Positions 45,679 to 54,165 of a stretch of DNA of 64,000 nt are shown here, piece by piece. The stretch covers positions 1,054,001 to 1,118,000 of the forward strand of contig NZ_FNKE01000001.1 of NCBI RefSeq assembly GCF_900101445.1, read 5' to 3'. A model generated the notes under the pieces. The model saw only the letters and a program-made list of their open reading frames with translations, had not been told where the DNA came from and made no database searches. Source of the stretch: Streptococcus equinus (lineage in GTDB: Bacteria; Bacillota; Bacilli; Lactobacillales; Streptococcaceae). Every line of letters starts with the position of its first letter. Within the stretch, counting starts at the first letter, position 1. Position numbers and translations under genes: made by a program.

Positions 45679-45927
45679 GAAATGAGCCAAGTTGCCCACA
45701 AAATCTTGATCAATATTATCAATTTCTGATAAAGAAACGGCTTTCACGAATTTTAAGGCTGAAATTTCTTCAACAATATCCGCTGCTTCTTCTTTATTAA
45801 CATATAAAACTTGATAATGTAATTTTCGTGAATGGTAAAGAACATCGCCGTATTTGTTTAATTTTCTAGCATCACGGTTATAGTACAAATAAACGATAAT
45901 TCCCTGACGTTCCTGCTTTTCAAACAT
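45676..45927 (-). CDS. ylbG: YlbG-family protein (DUF2129)
   Basis: Small cytoplasmic protein of 83 residues of the DUF2129/YlbG family, role unknown. Its start [20 protein letters not shown] near 6-25 is the family hallmark. I start at the ATG at 45927 because GGGAGGAAAGAG precedes it. It overlaps the end of ylbF by 8 bp, so the two are co-translated. In streptococci this gene sits between clpP and livJ. Confidence 0.85.
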   Translation of the reverse strand: MFEKQERQGIIVYLYYNRDARKLNKYGDVLYHSRKLHYQVLYVNKEEAADIVEEISALKFVKAVSLSEIDNIDQDFVGNLAHF

Positions 45928-46360
45928 CTCTCTTTCCTCCCTTACTACAATTCTGATGGTGTGATTTATGGGGTGCCAAAGGCAAGCCAGTATCGACAAA
46001 AATCGTTGGTGAAATCACTGATGAAATTTCTTGAGTCAACTCTGCTAAAATCGTTTGAACAGCAACTTCATTTTGTCTTAATAAGCTAACTGTACGATTC
46101 AAATCAAGTTCTCTTTTTTTCTGTAATAGCTGACGACGTAGCTCTTTTACTTCTGGGCGAAAGGCTGCGTACTCTTTCACTTCTTCATAAGATTGCTTTA
46201 AGTCCTGAAATTCTGAAATACTTTCTTGTAAAGCCGTATCAGCTAAAAAAATCTTTTTAATCTCTAGATATGCCTGAACAGCGTCTAAAGCTAAAAAGGC
46301 TTTCGCAACCTCATCGATTGCTTCATCAATTTCAAATAAGTGTTCATCAATTGCCAACAT
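45920..46360 (-). CDS. ylbF: YlbF-family protein (RicF-like)
   Basis: Helical protein of 146 residues of the YlbF/YmcA family (DUF964). In Bacillus, YlbF works with YaaT and YmcA to guide RNase Y. It has the alpha-helical hairpin core ([20 protein letters not shown]) and a His-rich tail HKSHHQNC with only one cysteine. I start at the ATG at 46360. A TGGTATAAT element ends 6 bases before it and there is no ribosome site, so the mRNA is predicted leaderless. A longer frame would read through the promoter. Confidence 0.82.
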   Translation of the reverse strand: MLAIDEHLFEIDEAIDEVAKAFLALDAVQAYLEIKKIFLADTALQESISEFQDLKQSYEEVKEYAAFRPEVKELRRQLLQKKRELDLNRTVSLLRQNEVAVQTILAELTQEISSVISPTIFVDTGLPLAPHKSHHQNCSKGGKRDV

Positions 46361-46375
46361 AAATCGATTATACCA
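46361..46375 (-). promoter_or_regulatory. ylbF extended -10 promoter, predicted leaderless
   Basis: TGGTATAAT (-10 at 46367-46372) then CGATTT and the ATG at 46360. It lies about 37 bases after the clpP terminator. Confidence 0.6.
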
Positions 46376-46411
46376 CAATTAGCCGCAAATGTATCCCTGC
46401 TCTGCTTGCAC

Positions 46412-46440
46412 AAAAAAGGCCAAGATTTTATATCTCAGCC
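46412..46440 (-). terminator. clpP terminator
   Basis: GGCTGAGAT / ATCTTGGCC hairpin with TTTTTT on the minus strand, 22 bp after the clpP stop. Confidence 0.85.
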
Positions 46441-46461
46441 TCTTCTTTGTCTATAAACAAA

Positions 46462-47052
46462 TTAGTTCAATTCGTTGTTAACCATGATTTCATCGATGAA
46501 GCCATATTCAAGAGTTTCTTGAGCGCTCATCCAGTTATCACGTTCAGCATCAGCGTGAACTTTTTCCAAACTTTGACCTGAGTTGTCAGCCAAAATTTGT
46601 TCCAAGTTTTGACGTGTTTTCAAAAGGTGTTCAGCAGCAATAGCCATATCACTTTGTTGAGTACCGCCACCAGTACCACCCATTGGTTGGTGAATCATGT
46701 ATTCAGCATTTGGCAACATGAATCGTTTACCTTTTGTACCTGATGAAGCAATGATTGTTCCCATTGATGCTGCCATACCCATAACGATAGTTTGAACATC
46801 TGATTTAATGAAGTTCATTGTATCTACAATAGCAAGACCAGCTGAAACTGATCCACCAGGTGTATTAACATAAAGGTAGATATCTTTTGTATTATCTTGT
46901 GCATCAAGGAATAATAGTTGAGCAATGATAGAGTTTGCCATATTGTCTTCAACTGGTCCAGTCAACATGATGATACGATCTTTCAAAAGACGTGAGTAAA
47001 TATCATATGAGCGTTCACCGCGGCTTGTTTGTTCAATAACTACAGGAATCAT
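46462..47052 (-). CDS. clpP: ATP-dependent Clp protease proteolytic subunit
   Basis: Serine peptidase chamber that degrades unfolded and regulatory proteins with ClpC/E/X. The 196-residue protein has the catalytic Ser in [15 protein letters not shown] near 96 and His in MIHQPMGG near 121. AAAGGAG site before the ATG. Its promoter is overlapped by a perfect CtsR operator, so it belongs to the class III heat-shock genes. Confidence 0.97.
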   Translation of the reverse strand: MIPVVIEQTSRGERSYDIYSRLLKDRIIMLTGPVEDNMANSIIAQLLFLDAQDNTKDIYLYVNTPGGSVSAGLAIVDTMNFIKSDVQTIVMGMAASMGTIIASSGTKGKRFMLPNAEYMIHQPMGGTGGGTQQSDMAIAAEHLLKTRQNLEQILADNSGQSLEKVHADAERDNWMSAQETLEYGFIDEIMVNNELN

Positions 47053-47142
47053 ATCGTTTCTCCTTTACTAGGCTAGAAAACATAGACATAGCATCCCAAT
47101 GCTACTTTTTCTTGCCCTTGTTTTAAATATTAACCTGAGACT

Positions 47143-47172
47143 ATTATAGTCAAATGGTCAAAAAAGGTCAAA
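47143..47172 (-). promoter_or_regulatory. clpP promoter with CtsR operator
   Basis: -35 TTGACC (47166-47171), 17-base spacer, -10 TATAAT (47143-47148). The direct repeat GGTCAAA-AAA-GGTCAAA (47156-47172, plus strand) is an exact 7-3-7 CtsR site covering the -35 and spacer. A third half-site-like GTCAAAT adjoins it. Confidence 0.88.
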
Positions 47173-47181
47173 TGAAAAATT

Positions 47182-48075
47182 TTAATATTCGACTTTTTCC
47201 TGAAGTAAAACAATAGAACGGCTTTTTTTCGGTTGATAAATGGTTAAAAGGACACCGACAAAAATCAAAACCGTTCCCAAAAAAGCTATACCGCTCAGCC
47301 ATTCCCCAAAGAAAAGAAAGGCAAAAATAGCTGTAAAAATAGGTTCCAGCGTAAACATGATACTTGTAAACTCAGCGCTGACATACGATTGAACGATAGT
47401 TTGCATTACCCAACCATAAGCCGAACAAATAAGCGCTAAGCCTAAAACTGAGAACCAAACAATACTTGAGTGTGGCAAAACAGGTTTCTCAAAAGAAAAT
47501 GTTCCTATTAAAGCATACAAGCTAGAAAAACCAAGTTGCCAAATTCCTAAACTCATCGGATCTACCTTCTCAACAATCTGCTTAGAAAGAATGATATAAA
47601 CAGCATATAAAGTGGCAGAAAGCAGACACATCACAGCACCCAGATTAAATTGTGACAAATCTGCACCCGTCAAAAGATAAAGCCCTGATAAAACAATCAA
47701 AATTGCGATTATTGTTTTTATATCAGGCATTTTTCGAGTGACAATAGCACGTAAGGTAGGAACTATCACTACTGTCGTCGAAGCTAGAAAACCAGCCGTC
47801 GAAGCTGACGTATCAATGACCCCAACAATCAAAAAATAAAAAACAGCAAATAATAATATTCCTGCAAAAGCACTATAAGCCATCAATTTCCAAGAAAATG
47901 TTTCTTTCAAATGGCGATAAAAAATTAATACTAAAGCCAAAAAAGCTAACCCACAACGCAGAGCTACTAATTCAATGGCTGGAATTTCAGAAGCCCCAAG
48001 CGCCATAAATAGATAAGACATCCCCCACGCAAGAGGAACGGTCACTGAAAAAAGTTTAGCATGTTTTTGAACCAT
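47182..48075 (-). CDS. EamA-family (DMT) transporter
   Basis: Ten-helix membrane transporter of 297 residues made of two EamA repeats (~8-140 and ~150-285). MSYLFMALGASEIPAIELVALR near the start (split by a helix) is typical of the drug/metabolite superfamily. The substrate is unknown. I start at the ATG at 48075 after GAGAGGTG; a GTG at 48084 is within that site. Divergent from a LysR regulator that probably controls it. Confidence 0.88.
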   Translation of the reverse strand: MVQKHAKLFSVTVPLAWGMSYLFMALGASEIPAIELVALRCGLAFLALVLIFYRHLKETFSWKLMAYSAFAGILLFAVFYFLIVGVIDTSASTAGFLASTTVVIVPTLRAIVTRKMPDIKTIIAILIVLSGLYLLTGADLSQFNLGAVMCLLSATLYAVYIILSKQIVEKVDPMSLGIWQLGFSSLYALIGTFSFEKPVLPHSSIVWFSVLGLALICSAYGWVMQTIVQSYVSAEFTSIMFTLEPIFTAIFAFLFFGEWLSGIAFLGTVLIFVGVLLTIYQPKKSRSIVLLQEKVEY

Positions 48076-48123
48076 GAATTTCACCTCTCACTTCCTAATA
48101 TCTTGTTTTATTATAAGGTGATA

Positions 48124-48174
48124 TTGGATATAAGTAAAATTAAAGTATATAATAGAAACATAAGTTTTACTTAT
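48124..48174. promoter_or_regulatory. EamA/LysR intergenic operator and lysR promoter
   Basis: Perfect 10-bp inverted repeat ATAAGTAAAA (48130-48139) and TTTTACTTAT (48165-48174). Between and around the arms lies the regulator's own promoter: -35 TTGGAT (48124-48129), 18-base spacer, -10 TATAAT (48148-48153). Likely LysR binding region controlling both genes. Confidence 0.55.
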
Positions 48175-48188
48175 CGAAAGGTGACAAT

Positions 48189-49058
48189 ATGATTTCAAAA
48201 TATGCTATTTTCTGCTCAGTTATCGAATTAGGGTCATTTACTAAAACCGCACAGCAATTAAACTACTCACAAAGTGCCGTTAGTCAGACCATCAAAAATC
48301 TTGAAAAAGAAATTGGGACTTGCTTATTAACACGTGGTCACGAGGGCGTCAATTTGACCAAAGACGGTCAAGCTCTCTATCCCTACTTCCAGCAAATTGT
48401 TCAGGGGGAAAAGCAGCTAACCAAAAAAATCGAGGAATTACAAGGGCTCAATAAAGCTGAAATCCGCATTGGCATCTTCACCTCTGCTAGTCGAAATTTT
48501 ATTTTACCCTTTATTAAAGACTTCAAAGCCAAACATCCTGCAGTCAATTTCGTTCTTAAGCAAGGGGATTATACCAGCATTCACCAATGGCTAGATACAG
48601 GACAAGTTGATTTAGGTTTCACGCATATCGATTATGTCGGACAATTACAATCCCAAGTCCTTTACCAAGATTGTCTTTACGCTGTACTGCCTATCAAACA
48701 CCCTCTAGCAAAACAAGATAACGTTTCGCTGGCTGACTTAGCTAAGACAGAATTGATTCTACTTGACGAGGGGGAAAACAGCCTAACACGCGCTGCTTTT
48801 GCAAAGGCTAACATCACACCAAATTTCGCTTATGAAATTTATGATGACTACACTATTTTGGAAATGATTCGACAAGATTTAGGGGCTAGTCTTCTTTACG
48901 AAAACTTTCTTGACGGTTTGACACTTGATGATTTGACCATTCGTCACATTGCTGAAAAGCCATTTAGGACCATTGTGCTTGCTTGGAAAAACTGGCAAAC
49001 TCTTCCTTTGGCAGCTCAGGAATTCGCTAAAACCATTTCAAGTAAAATGAACGATTAA
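48189..49058 (+). CDS. LysR-family transcriptional regulator
   Basis: LysR regulator of 289 residues. The N-terminal winged helix (SFTKTAQQLNYSQSAVSQTI near 15-34) is followed by a periplasmic-binding-like effector domain (~90-285). The effector is unknown. AAAGGTG site before the ATG. It is divergent from the EamA transporter gene, the usual arrangement for a LysR regulator and its target. Convergent with upp. Confidence 0.93.
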   Translation: MISKYAIFCSVIELGSFTKTAQQLNYSQSAVSQTIKNLEKEIGTCLLTRGHEGVNLTKDGQALYPYFQQIVQGEKQLTKKIEELQGLNKAEIRIGIFTSASRNFILPFIKDFKAKHPAVNFVLKQGDYTSIHQWLDTGQVDLGFTHIDYVGQLQSQVLYQDCLYAVLPIKHPLAKQDNVSLADLAKTELILLDEGENSLTRAAFAKANITPNFAYEIYDDYTILEMIRQDLGASLLYENFLDGLTLDDLTIRHIAEKPFRTIVLAWKNWQTLPLAAQEFAKTISSKMND

Positions 49059-49071
49059 TTTGACTAAAAAG

Positions 49072-49111
49072 AAAAGGCTTGTGTTCCTTAGCTGGAACGC
49101 AAACCTTTTTT
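49072..49111. terminator. Bidirectional terminator between lysR and upp
   Basis: AAAAGG..TTG.GTTCC / GGAAC.CAA..CCTTTT hairpin with T-runs on both strands between convergent genes. Confidence 0.8.
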
Positions 49112-49128
49112 ATTAAGCCTTTAGCTTA

Positions 49129-49758
49129 TTATTTTGTACCGAACAAACGGTCACCAGCGTCACCAAGACCTGGTACGATGTAACCATTTTCGTTAAGTTT
49201 TTCATCAAGAGCAGCTGTGTAGATATCGATATCTGGGTGAGCTTCTTGAAGAGCTTTAACACCTTCTGGAGCAGCTACTAGGCAGATAAATTTGATGTTA
49301 GCTGCACCGCGTTTTTTAAGAGAATCAACTGCCAAGATTGCAGAACCACCAGTTGCAAGCATTGGGTCTACAACAAAGATTTGACGTTGATCGATATCTT
49401 CTGGTAATTTCACAAGGTACTCAACTGGTTGCAAAGTTTCTTCGTCACGGTACATACCAATGTGACCAACTTTAGCCGCTGGAATAAGGCTCAAGAAACC
49501 ATCAACCATACCGATACCAGCACGTAGGATAGGAACAATTGCCAATTTTTTACCAGTCAATTGTTTTTGAGTTGTTTTTGTGATAGGTGTTTCAATTTCA
49601 ACATCTTCCAAAGGAAGGTCGCGAGAAACTTCATAACCCATAAGCATTGCGATTTCGTTAACCAATTCGCGGAAATCTTTAGTTGAAGTTGTTGTACGAC
49701 GTAAAATTGACAATTTGTGTTGGATTAGCGGATGTGAGATAACTTGGAATTTTCCCAT
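49129..49758 (-). CDS. upp: Uracil phosphoribosyltransferase
   Basis: Salvages uracil with PRPP to UMP. The 209 residues have the PRPP-binding motif [18 protein letters not shown] near 128-145 and the uracil site near [15 protein letters not shown] at the C-terminus. AAAGGAG site before the ATG; TGCTATAAT promoter upstream. In pneumococcus upp neighbours clpP; here an EamA transporter and its regulator lie between. Confidence 0.97.
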   Translation of the reverse strand: MGKFQVISHPLIQHKLSILRRTTTSTKDFRELVNEIAMLMGYEVSRDLPLEDVEIETPITKTTQKQLTGKKLAIVPILRAGIGMVDGFLSLIPAAKVGHIGMYRDEETLQPVEYLVKLPEDIDQRQIFVVDPMLATGGSAILAVDSLKKRGAANIKFICLVAAPEGVKALQEAHPDIDIYTAALDEKLNENGYIVPGLGDAGDRLFGTK

Positions 49759-49878
49759 GATTGTACTCCTTTATACTGAATTTAGTTTAACCTTACCAAT
49801 TATAGCAGAAAATAAGGAAATTTGCTAAAATTTTATGACGAATGTCACATTTTTTAGCGAAAATTGCCAAAAGCATCA

Positions 49879-49907
49879 CAAAAAAGCAGGCATCAGCCCG
49901 CTTTTTC
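49879..49907 (-). terminator. Terminator of the PatB/MalY-like gene
   Basis: AAAAGCGGGC / GCCTGCTTTT hairpin with T-run on the minus strand, just after the stop. Confidence 0.85.
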
Positions 49908-51071
49908 TTATTTTCCAAAGACTTTAGCAATGCGCTCGCTAGCTTCCTTAATGGTTTCAAAAGGCGTTGCTACATTTAAGCGTGCAAAAGTCTTGCCTTC
50001 TTTACCAAAATGCGCCCCATCATTTAAGACCACTTTGGCTTCTTTTTGCAATTTTTCCCCAAGTTCAGGTTGCTTAATGTCATAAGCAGAGAAATCTAAC
50101 CAGACCAGATAGGTTCCTTCTGGTTTCATAACCTTGATTTTAGTATGCTTTTCGAGATAATCTGTCAGATAATCCACATTTTCTTCAATCACTCTTTTGA
50201 GTTCTTCTAACCAAGGTTTACCGTATCTAAAAGCTGTTTCTGTGGTAATCATGCCAATGGTTGGAACTTCGTGCTGGTTATTGGCCAACTGAACACGTTG
50301 AAATTTTCGACGAAGGTCTGGATTTTGGATAATCGCAAAGCTATTTTTAGTTCCAGCAATGTTAAAAGTTTTTGTAGCTGAGGCCAAAGCAATGGCAAAA
50401 TCTTTGAAAGAGTCATCAACAGTATTAAAGGAATGATGCTTGTGACCAAAGAGCGCTAAATCTTGGTGGATCTCATCCGAAATTAAAATCACACCGTGTT
50501 TGCGACAGAGGTCTCCAAGTTTTTGCAACTCATCACTTGACCAAACACGTCCGCCAGGATTATGTGGACTACAAAAGACATAAAGTTTAACTTGATTGTC
50601 TACGATGTCTTTTTCCAGTTGATTAAAATCAATCTCAAAATGCCCATTTTTAATCTGCAAAGAATTTTCAACTAATTTACGATCATTAAGACGAATGGTT
50701 CTGGCAAAAGGATAATAAACTGGCGAATTAATCAAAACTGCATCACCTTTTTCAGTAAATGCCTGAATGGCTACCGAAATGGCAGGTACAACACCATCAA
50801 TAAACGAAATATCTTCTTTATTAATCGCATAGCCGTGCTCTTCTTTTTCCCAATCAATGACAGCTTGGTAAAGAGAATCTTTAAAATAATTATAGCCAAA
50901 AATGTGTTCTTGACCGTAATCAATAATAGCTTGTTTGATTTCTGGAACTGGCAAAAAATCCATATCTGCTACCCATAACTGTAGCAAATCAGGATTGTTT
51001 TCTGAGCTCTGCCATTTGTAAGTAAATTGTTTCAAACGATTTGGTCTTGTTGTAAAATCGTATTTTCCCAT
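49908..51071 (-). CDS. PatB/MalY-family PLP enzyme (cystathionine beta-lyase type aminotransferase)
   Basis: Fold-type I PLP enzyme of 387 residues of the MalY/PatB group, which cleaves C-S bonds in cystathionine or cysteine conjugates. It has LWVADMDFLPVPEIKQAI near 30-47, the CSPHNPGGRVWS segment near 164, and the PLP lysine in SATKTFNIAG near 231. I start at the ATG at 51071, 9 bases after GGAGGG, directly behind the upstream gene's stop. Operon with the Cys/Met enzyme gene upstream suggests sulfur amino acid metabolism. Confidence 0.9.
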   Translation of the reverse strand: MGKYDFTTRPNRLKQFTYKWQSSENNPDLLQLWVADMDFLPVPEIKQAIIDYGQEHIFGYNYFKDSLYQAVIDWEKEEHGYAINKEDISFIDGVVPAISVAIQAFTEKGDAVLINSPVYYPFARTIRLNDRKLVENSLQIKNGHFEIDFNQLEKDIVDNQVKLYVFCSPHNPGGRVWSSDELQKLGDLCRKHGVILISDEIHQDLALFGHKHHSFNTVDDSFKDFAIALASATKTFNIAGTKNSFAIIQNPDLRRKFQRVQLANNQHEVPTIGMITTETAFRYGKPWLEELKRVIEENVDYLTDYLEKHTKIKVMKPEGTYLVWLDFSAYDIKQPELGEKLQKEAKVVLNDGAHFGKEGKTFARLNVATPFETIKEASERIAKVFGK

Positions 51072-51072
51072 A

Positions 51073-52167
51073 CTATCCCTCCAAGGCATTTTTTAAATCA
51101 TCAATCAAATCCTCAACATCTTCGATACCGATTGACAAGCGCAGCAAATCATTCGTCAAACCGTAAGAAAGGCGAACAGCTTCTGGAATATCAGCATGGG
51201 TTTGTGTCCTTGGGTAAGTAATCAAACTTTCCACACCCCCAAGACTTTCTGCAAAAGTGATGATTTGAAGGCTATTAATAATGTGAGGAATTTTTTCTTC
51301 ATCAACTACTTTAAACGAAATCATGCCACCTTTTCCAGTATAAAGCACCTCTTTAACAGCTGGTGAATTTTCCAAAAAAGCTACAATGTCATGAGCATTT
51401 TCGGTAGCTTTTTCCATGCGAAGTTTGAGCGTCTTAAGCCCTCGCATCAGCATGTAAGAATCAAAAGGTGAAAGGGTAGGTCCTGTCGTATTGAGATTAT
51501 AAAAGAGCTTATCATAAATGGCTTGGTCACTGGTAATCACCACTCCAGCTAATACATCATTATGCCCTGCTAAATATTTTGTCGCAGAATGCACCACGAT
51601 ATCCGCACCAAGCTCAATCGGATTTTGATAAATCGGACTATAAAAGGTGTTATCAACCACTAACTTAGCCCCATTTTTATGCGCAACCTCTGCTACTTTT
51701 GCAATGTCAAATTCAATCATCAAGGGATTAGTTGGTGTTTCAAGGTAGACAATGTCAGTCTCTTCAGTAATTTCAGCTAGAAGCTTCTCTTGTGTGTTGG
51801 CATAAGTAAAGACAAAACGTCCTTCTTTTTCTTTGTCATTAAACCAACGAAAGGAACCGCCGTACAAATCACGCGCAGCAACCACCTTTGCTCCAACAGG
51901 AAAAATTTCAAGTGCTAGAACAATAGCACTCATGCCTGATGAAGTCGCTAAGGCATAATCAGCTTTTTCAATTGCTGCAAGGGTCTTTTCAAGGGTTGCG
52001 CGTGTCGGATTTTTTGTTCTTGTGTAATCAAATCCCGTTGATTTTCCAAATTCTGGGTGCTGATAGGTCGTCGAAAAATGAATCGGCGCTGCAAGAGCTC
52101 CCGTTGCTTCATCAGATTTAATACCAGCATGCGCTAAAATTGTAGCCAATCGACAGTCACTTGTCAT
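51073..52167 (-). CDS. Cystathionine gamma-synthase/beta-lyase (Cys/Met metabolism PLP enzyme)
   Basis: PLP enzyme of 364 residues of the Cys/Met metabolism family. HAGIKSDEATGALAAPIHFS near the start, DYTRTKNPTRATLE near 43-56, and the PLP lysine in HSATKYLAGHNDVLAG near 190 are present. Whether it acts as gamma-synthase (MetB) or beta-lyase (MetC) cannot be told by eye. The ATG at 52167 follows AAGGGGG. First gene of a two-gene transsulfuration operon. Confidence 0.9.
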   Translation of the reverse strand: MTSDCRLATILAHAGIKSDEATGALAAPIHFSTTYQHPEFGKSTGFDYTRTKNPTRATLEKTLAAIEKADYALATSSGMSAIVLALEIFPVGAKVVAARDLYGGSFRWFNDKEKEGRFVFTYANTQEKLLAEITEETDIVYLETPTNPLMIEFDIAKVAEVAHKNGAKLVVDNTFYSPIYQNPIELGADIVVHSATKYLAGHNDVLAGVVITSDQAIYDKLFYNLNTTGPTLSPFDSYMLMRGLKTLKLRMEKATENAHDIVAFLENSPAVKEVLYTGKGGMISFKVVDEEKIPHIINSLQIITFAESLGGVESLITYPRTQTHADIPEAVRLSYGLTNDLLRLSIGIEDVEDLIDDLKNALEG

Positions 52168-52318
52168 AATAATCCCCCTTCTCATCTCAAAACATAACGT
52201 TCATTCAAAATTTATAGACTATATTCTAACATTTATTCTCAAAAATTAGTGTGCTTTTGTTATTCTAATTCCTGATAGTTAGCTATAAGAAAAAACTATA
52301 ACTTATTGAATTAAAAAA

Positions 52319-52437
52319 GCCCAATGGGATTGATTCGCTTCTCTATTTCTAAGCTCATGAAAAAACAGCCCAATGGGCTTGATTCACTTCTCTATTTCTA
52401 GGCTCATGAAAAAACAGCCCACTGGGCTGTTTTTTTA
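52319..52437. repeat. Second tandem array of the 49-bp terminator-derived unit (3 copies)
   Basis: Core CCCANTGGG recurs with its A at 52323, 52372 and 52421, an exact 49-bp period. On the minus strand units read GCCCAGTGGGC-TGTTTTTTCATGAGCC, TAGAAATAGAGAAG, YGAATCAA. The last copy next to the flippase stop is a complete bidirectional terminator (AACAGCCCACTGGGCTGTT with A- and T-runs). Same unit design and filler as the array at 24299-24467. Confidence 0.9.
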
Positions 52438-54069
52438 TTCTAAATGGAGTTTTTTACGTAGTGTTTTTGCTTTACTGCCAATTAATTTATCAAGAAGGTG
52501 TGTTGCTAAGGCTAGGAATCCATAGACAGCAACTCCAAGTGCTCCCATAAGAACAAGGTAAATCACACTGCCTAGGCGTGTCGTTGGACTGATGAAAAAG
52601 TGAAGTCCAAATGTTCCTAGTACAACGACAACTCCCATGATAGCCGTCAAAATACAAACTAATAGAATCCCACGCCACAAGGCTTTACGATTAAACTGTG
52701 TTACGGCATGAATTTGGTTGAACATCAAAACAATTGGAATCATCAAGCCAATTGCTGTTGATAAGAGTGGACCATAAGCTTTAAATAAAAAGATAAACGG
52801 CACTTGTAAAACAATCTTAACCACCAAACCATAAGCAAAATAATTGATGGCTTTGCGATTTTCAAAAAGAGCTTGTAGCATTGGTGCAAGTAAACTATAA
52901 AGGGCTAAGAAAATCACTTGAATCAAGGCTACAACAAATAGCCAAAGTGCATCGTTATTTGGTGCACCGTAGAAAAGAGTGTAAAGTGGCTGTGCCAAAA
53001 TAATAGCTCCCATCATTGCCGGTAAAAGCACCATGCACAACATTTGCAAACTATTAATCACCAAACGTGCCGCAGCTTTTTTATCTTTGTTGACAAAGTT
53101 CTCTGTCAAAAGCGGAATACCTGCACCGCCAATCGCAGTCGCAAGCGAGATTAAAATCATTGTTACCTTATTTGGGTTACTTGATAGGTAAGCATACAAG
53201 ATTTGCAATTCTTTCAAGCTGTGTGACGTAAAGAGTTTCATTGAATTAATGAAAGACCATTGGTCAACCAATTGGAACAATTGAATAGCAGCTCCAGTAA
53301 TGATAAATGGAATAGCTTCTTTTACAGTTTCAATGATAATGGCATTAGCATCAATGTCAATATCCTCAGTCTCCTTAGCTAAAATAGCTTGAAGTTTTCC
53401 TTCTTTCCAAAGGAAGAAAATCAAGACCATGACGCTGGCAATCATCCCAATAAAGGCTGCAAAGGTTGATTGAACAACCGCTGAAACGTAATCACCCGAA
53501 CCAATTTTCATAATCATGAAGGCTGTCAATAACATCCAAATCACGCGGATGACTTGTTCAGCAATTTGGCTCATGGCATATGGTTTTAAATTATTAAATC
53601 CTTGGAAGAAGCCACGAAGCACACTCATTGATGGAAAGAGCAAGACTGCCCAAGATAGACTTTTCATGACGCGAATCAAATCGTCGCCACCACCACTCCA
53701 AGCAGCTTGAATTGGTGCTCCAAGATACATAATAGCCGCAAAAATAAAGCCGAGTACCAAGGTTAATTTTAGAATTTTACGTAAGAGATAATAACTTGTC
53801 TCTTCCTGACCAAGTGTATTATACTTAGACACTTGCTTAGCTATTGCCACGGGAATCCCTGCTGTTGAAATAAGTAGGAATACCGCATAAATATTGTAGC
53901 CCATTCCAAAAAGAGCATTGGCTTGTTCAGCATGAGTCCCCATCCAAGCGTACCAAGGAATAATGTAGAAGGCACCCAAGAGACGACTGATGAAGTTTGA
54001 AGCTGTTAACCAAGCAGCTCCACGCACCATCTGCTGTTGCTGTGTCACGTTTGTTTTGTTTTCAGACAT
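52435..54069 (-). CDS. ytgP: Polysaccharide/lipid II flippase YtgP (MurJ-like, MOP superfamily)
   Basis: Fourteen-helix membrane protein of 544 residues of the MOP superfamily (SpoVB/MurJ type). GAAWLTASNFISRLLGAFYI near residue 17 is the family start. S. pyogenes YtgP replaces E. coli MurJ as lipid II flippase and also lies next to murE, the arrangement seen here. The ATG at 54069 has a weak AGGAA site. Divergent from murE; its 3' end abuts a 49-bp repeat array. Confidence 0.88.
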   Translation of the reverse strand: MSENKTNVTQQQQMVRGAAWLTASNFISRLLGAFYIIPWYAWMGTHAEQANALFGMGYNIYAVFLLISTAGIPVAIAKQVSKYNTLGQEETSYYLLRKILKLTLVLGFIFAAIMYLGAPIQAAWSGGGDDLIRVMKSLSWAVLLFPSMSVLRGFFQGFNNLKPYAMSQIAEQVIRVIWMLLTAFMIMKIGSGDYVSAVVQSTFAAFIGMIASVMVLIFFLWKEGKLQAILAKETEDIDIDANAIIIETVKEAIPFIITGAAIQLFQLVDQWSFINSMKLFTSHSLKELQILYAYLSSNPNKVTMILISLATAIGGAGIPLLTENFVNKDKKAAARLVINSLQMLCMVLLPAMMGAIILAQPLYTLFYGAPNNDALWLFVVALIQVIFLALYSLLAPMLQALFENRKAINYFAYGLVVKIVLQVPFIFLFKAYGPLLSTAIGLMIPIVLMFNQIHAVTQFNRKALWRGILLVCILTAIMGVVVVLGTFGLHFFISPTTRLGSVIYLVLMGALGVAVYGFLALATHLLDKLIGSKAKTLRKKLHLE

Positions 54070-54129
54070 AGTATTCTTCCTAATTTTAAAAATAAGCGTT
54101 ACATTTTATTATAAACTTTTGCTTGTGAC

Positions 54130-54165
54130 TTGTAAAACATAGACATTAAGTCTAAAATAGAGTGT
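54130..54165 (+). promoter_or_regulatory. murE promoter, predicted leaderless
   Basis: -35 TTGTAA (54130-54135), 17-base spacer, -10 TAAAAT (54153-54158), then 7 bases to the ATG at 54166. No Shine-Dalgarno sequence in the gap. Confidence 0.55.
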
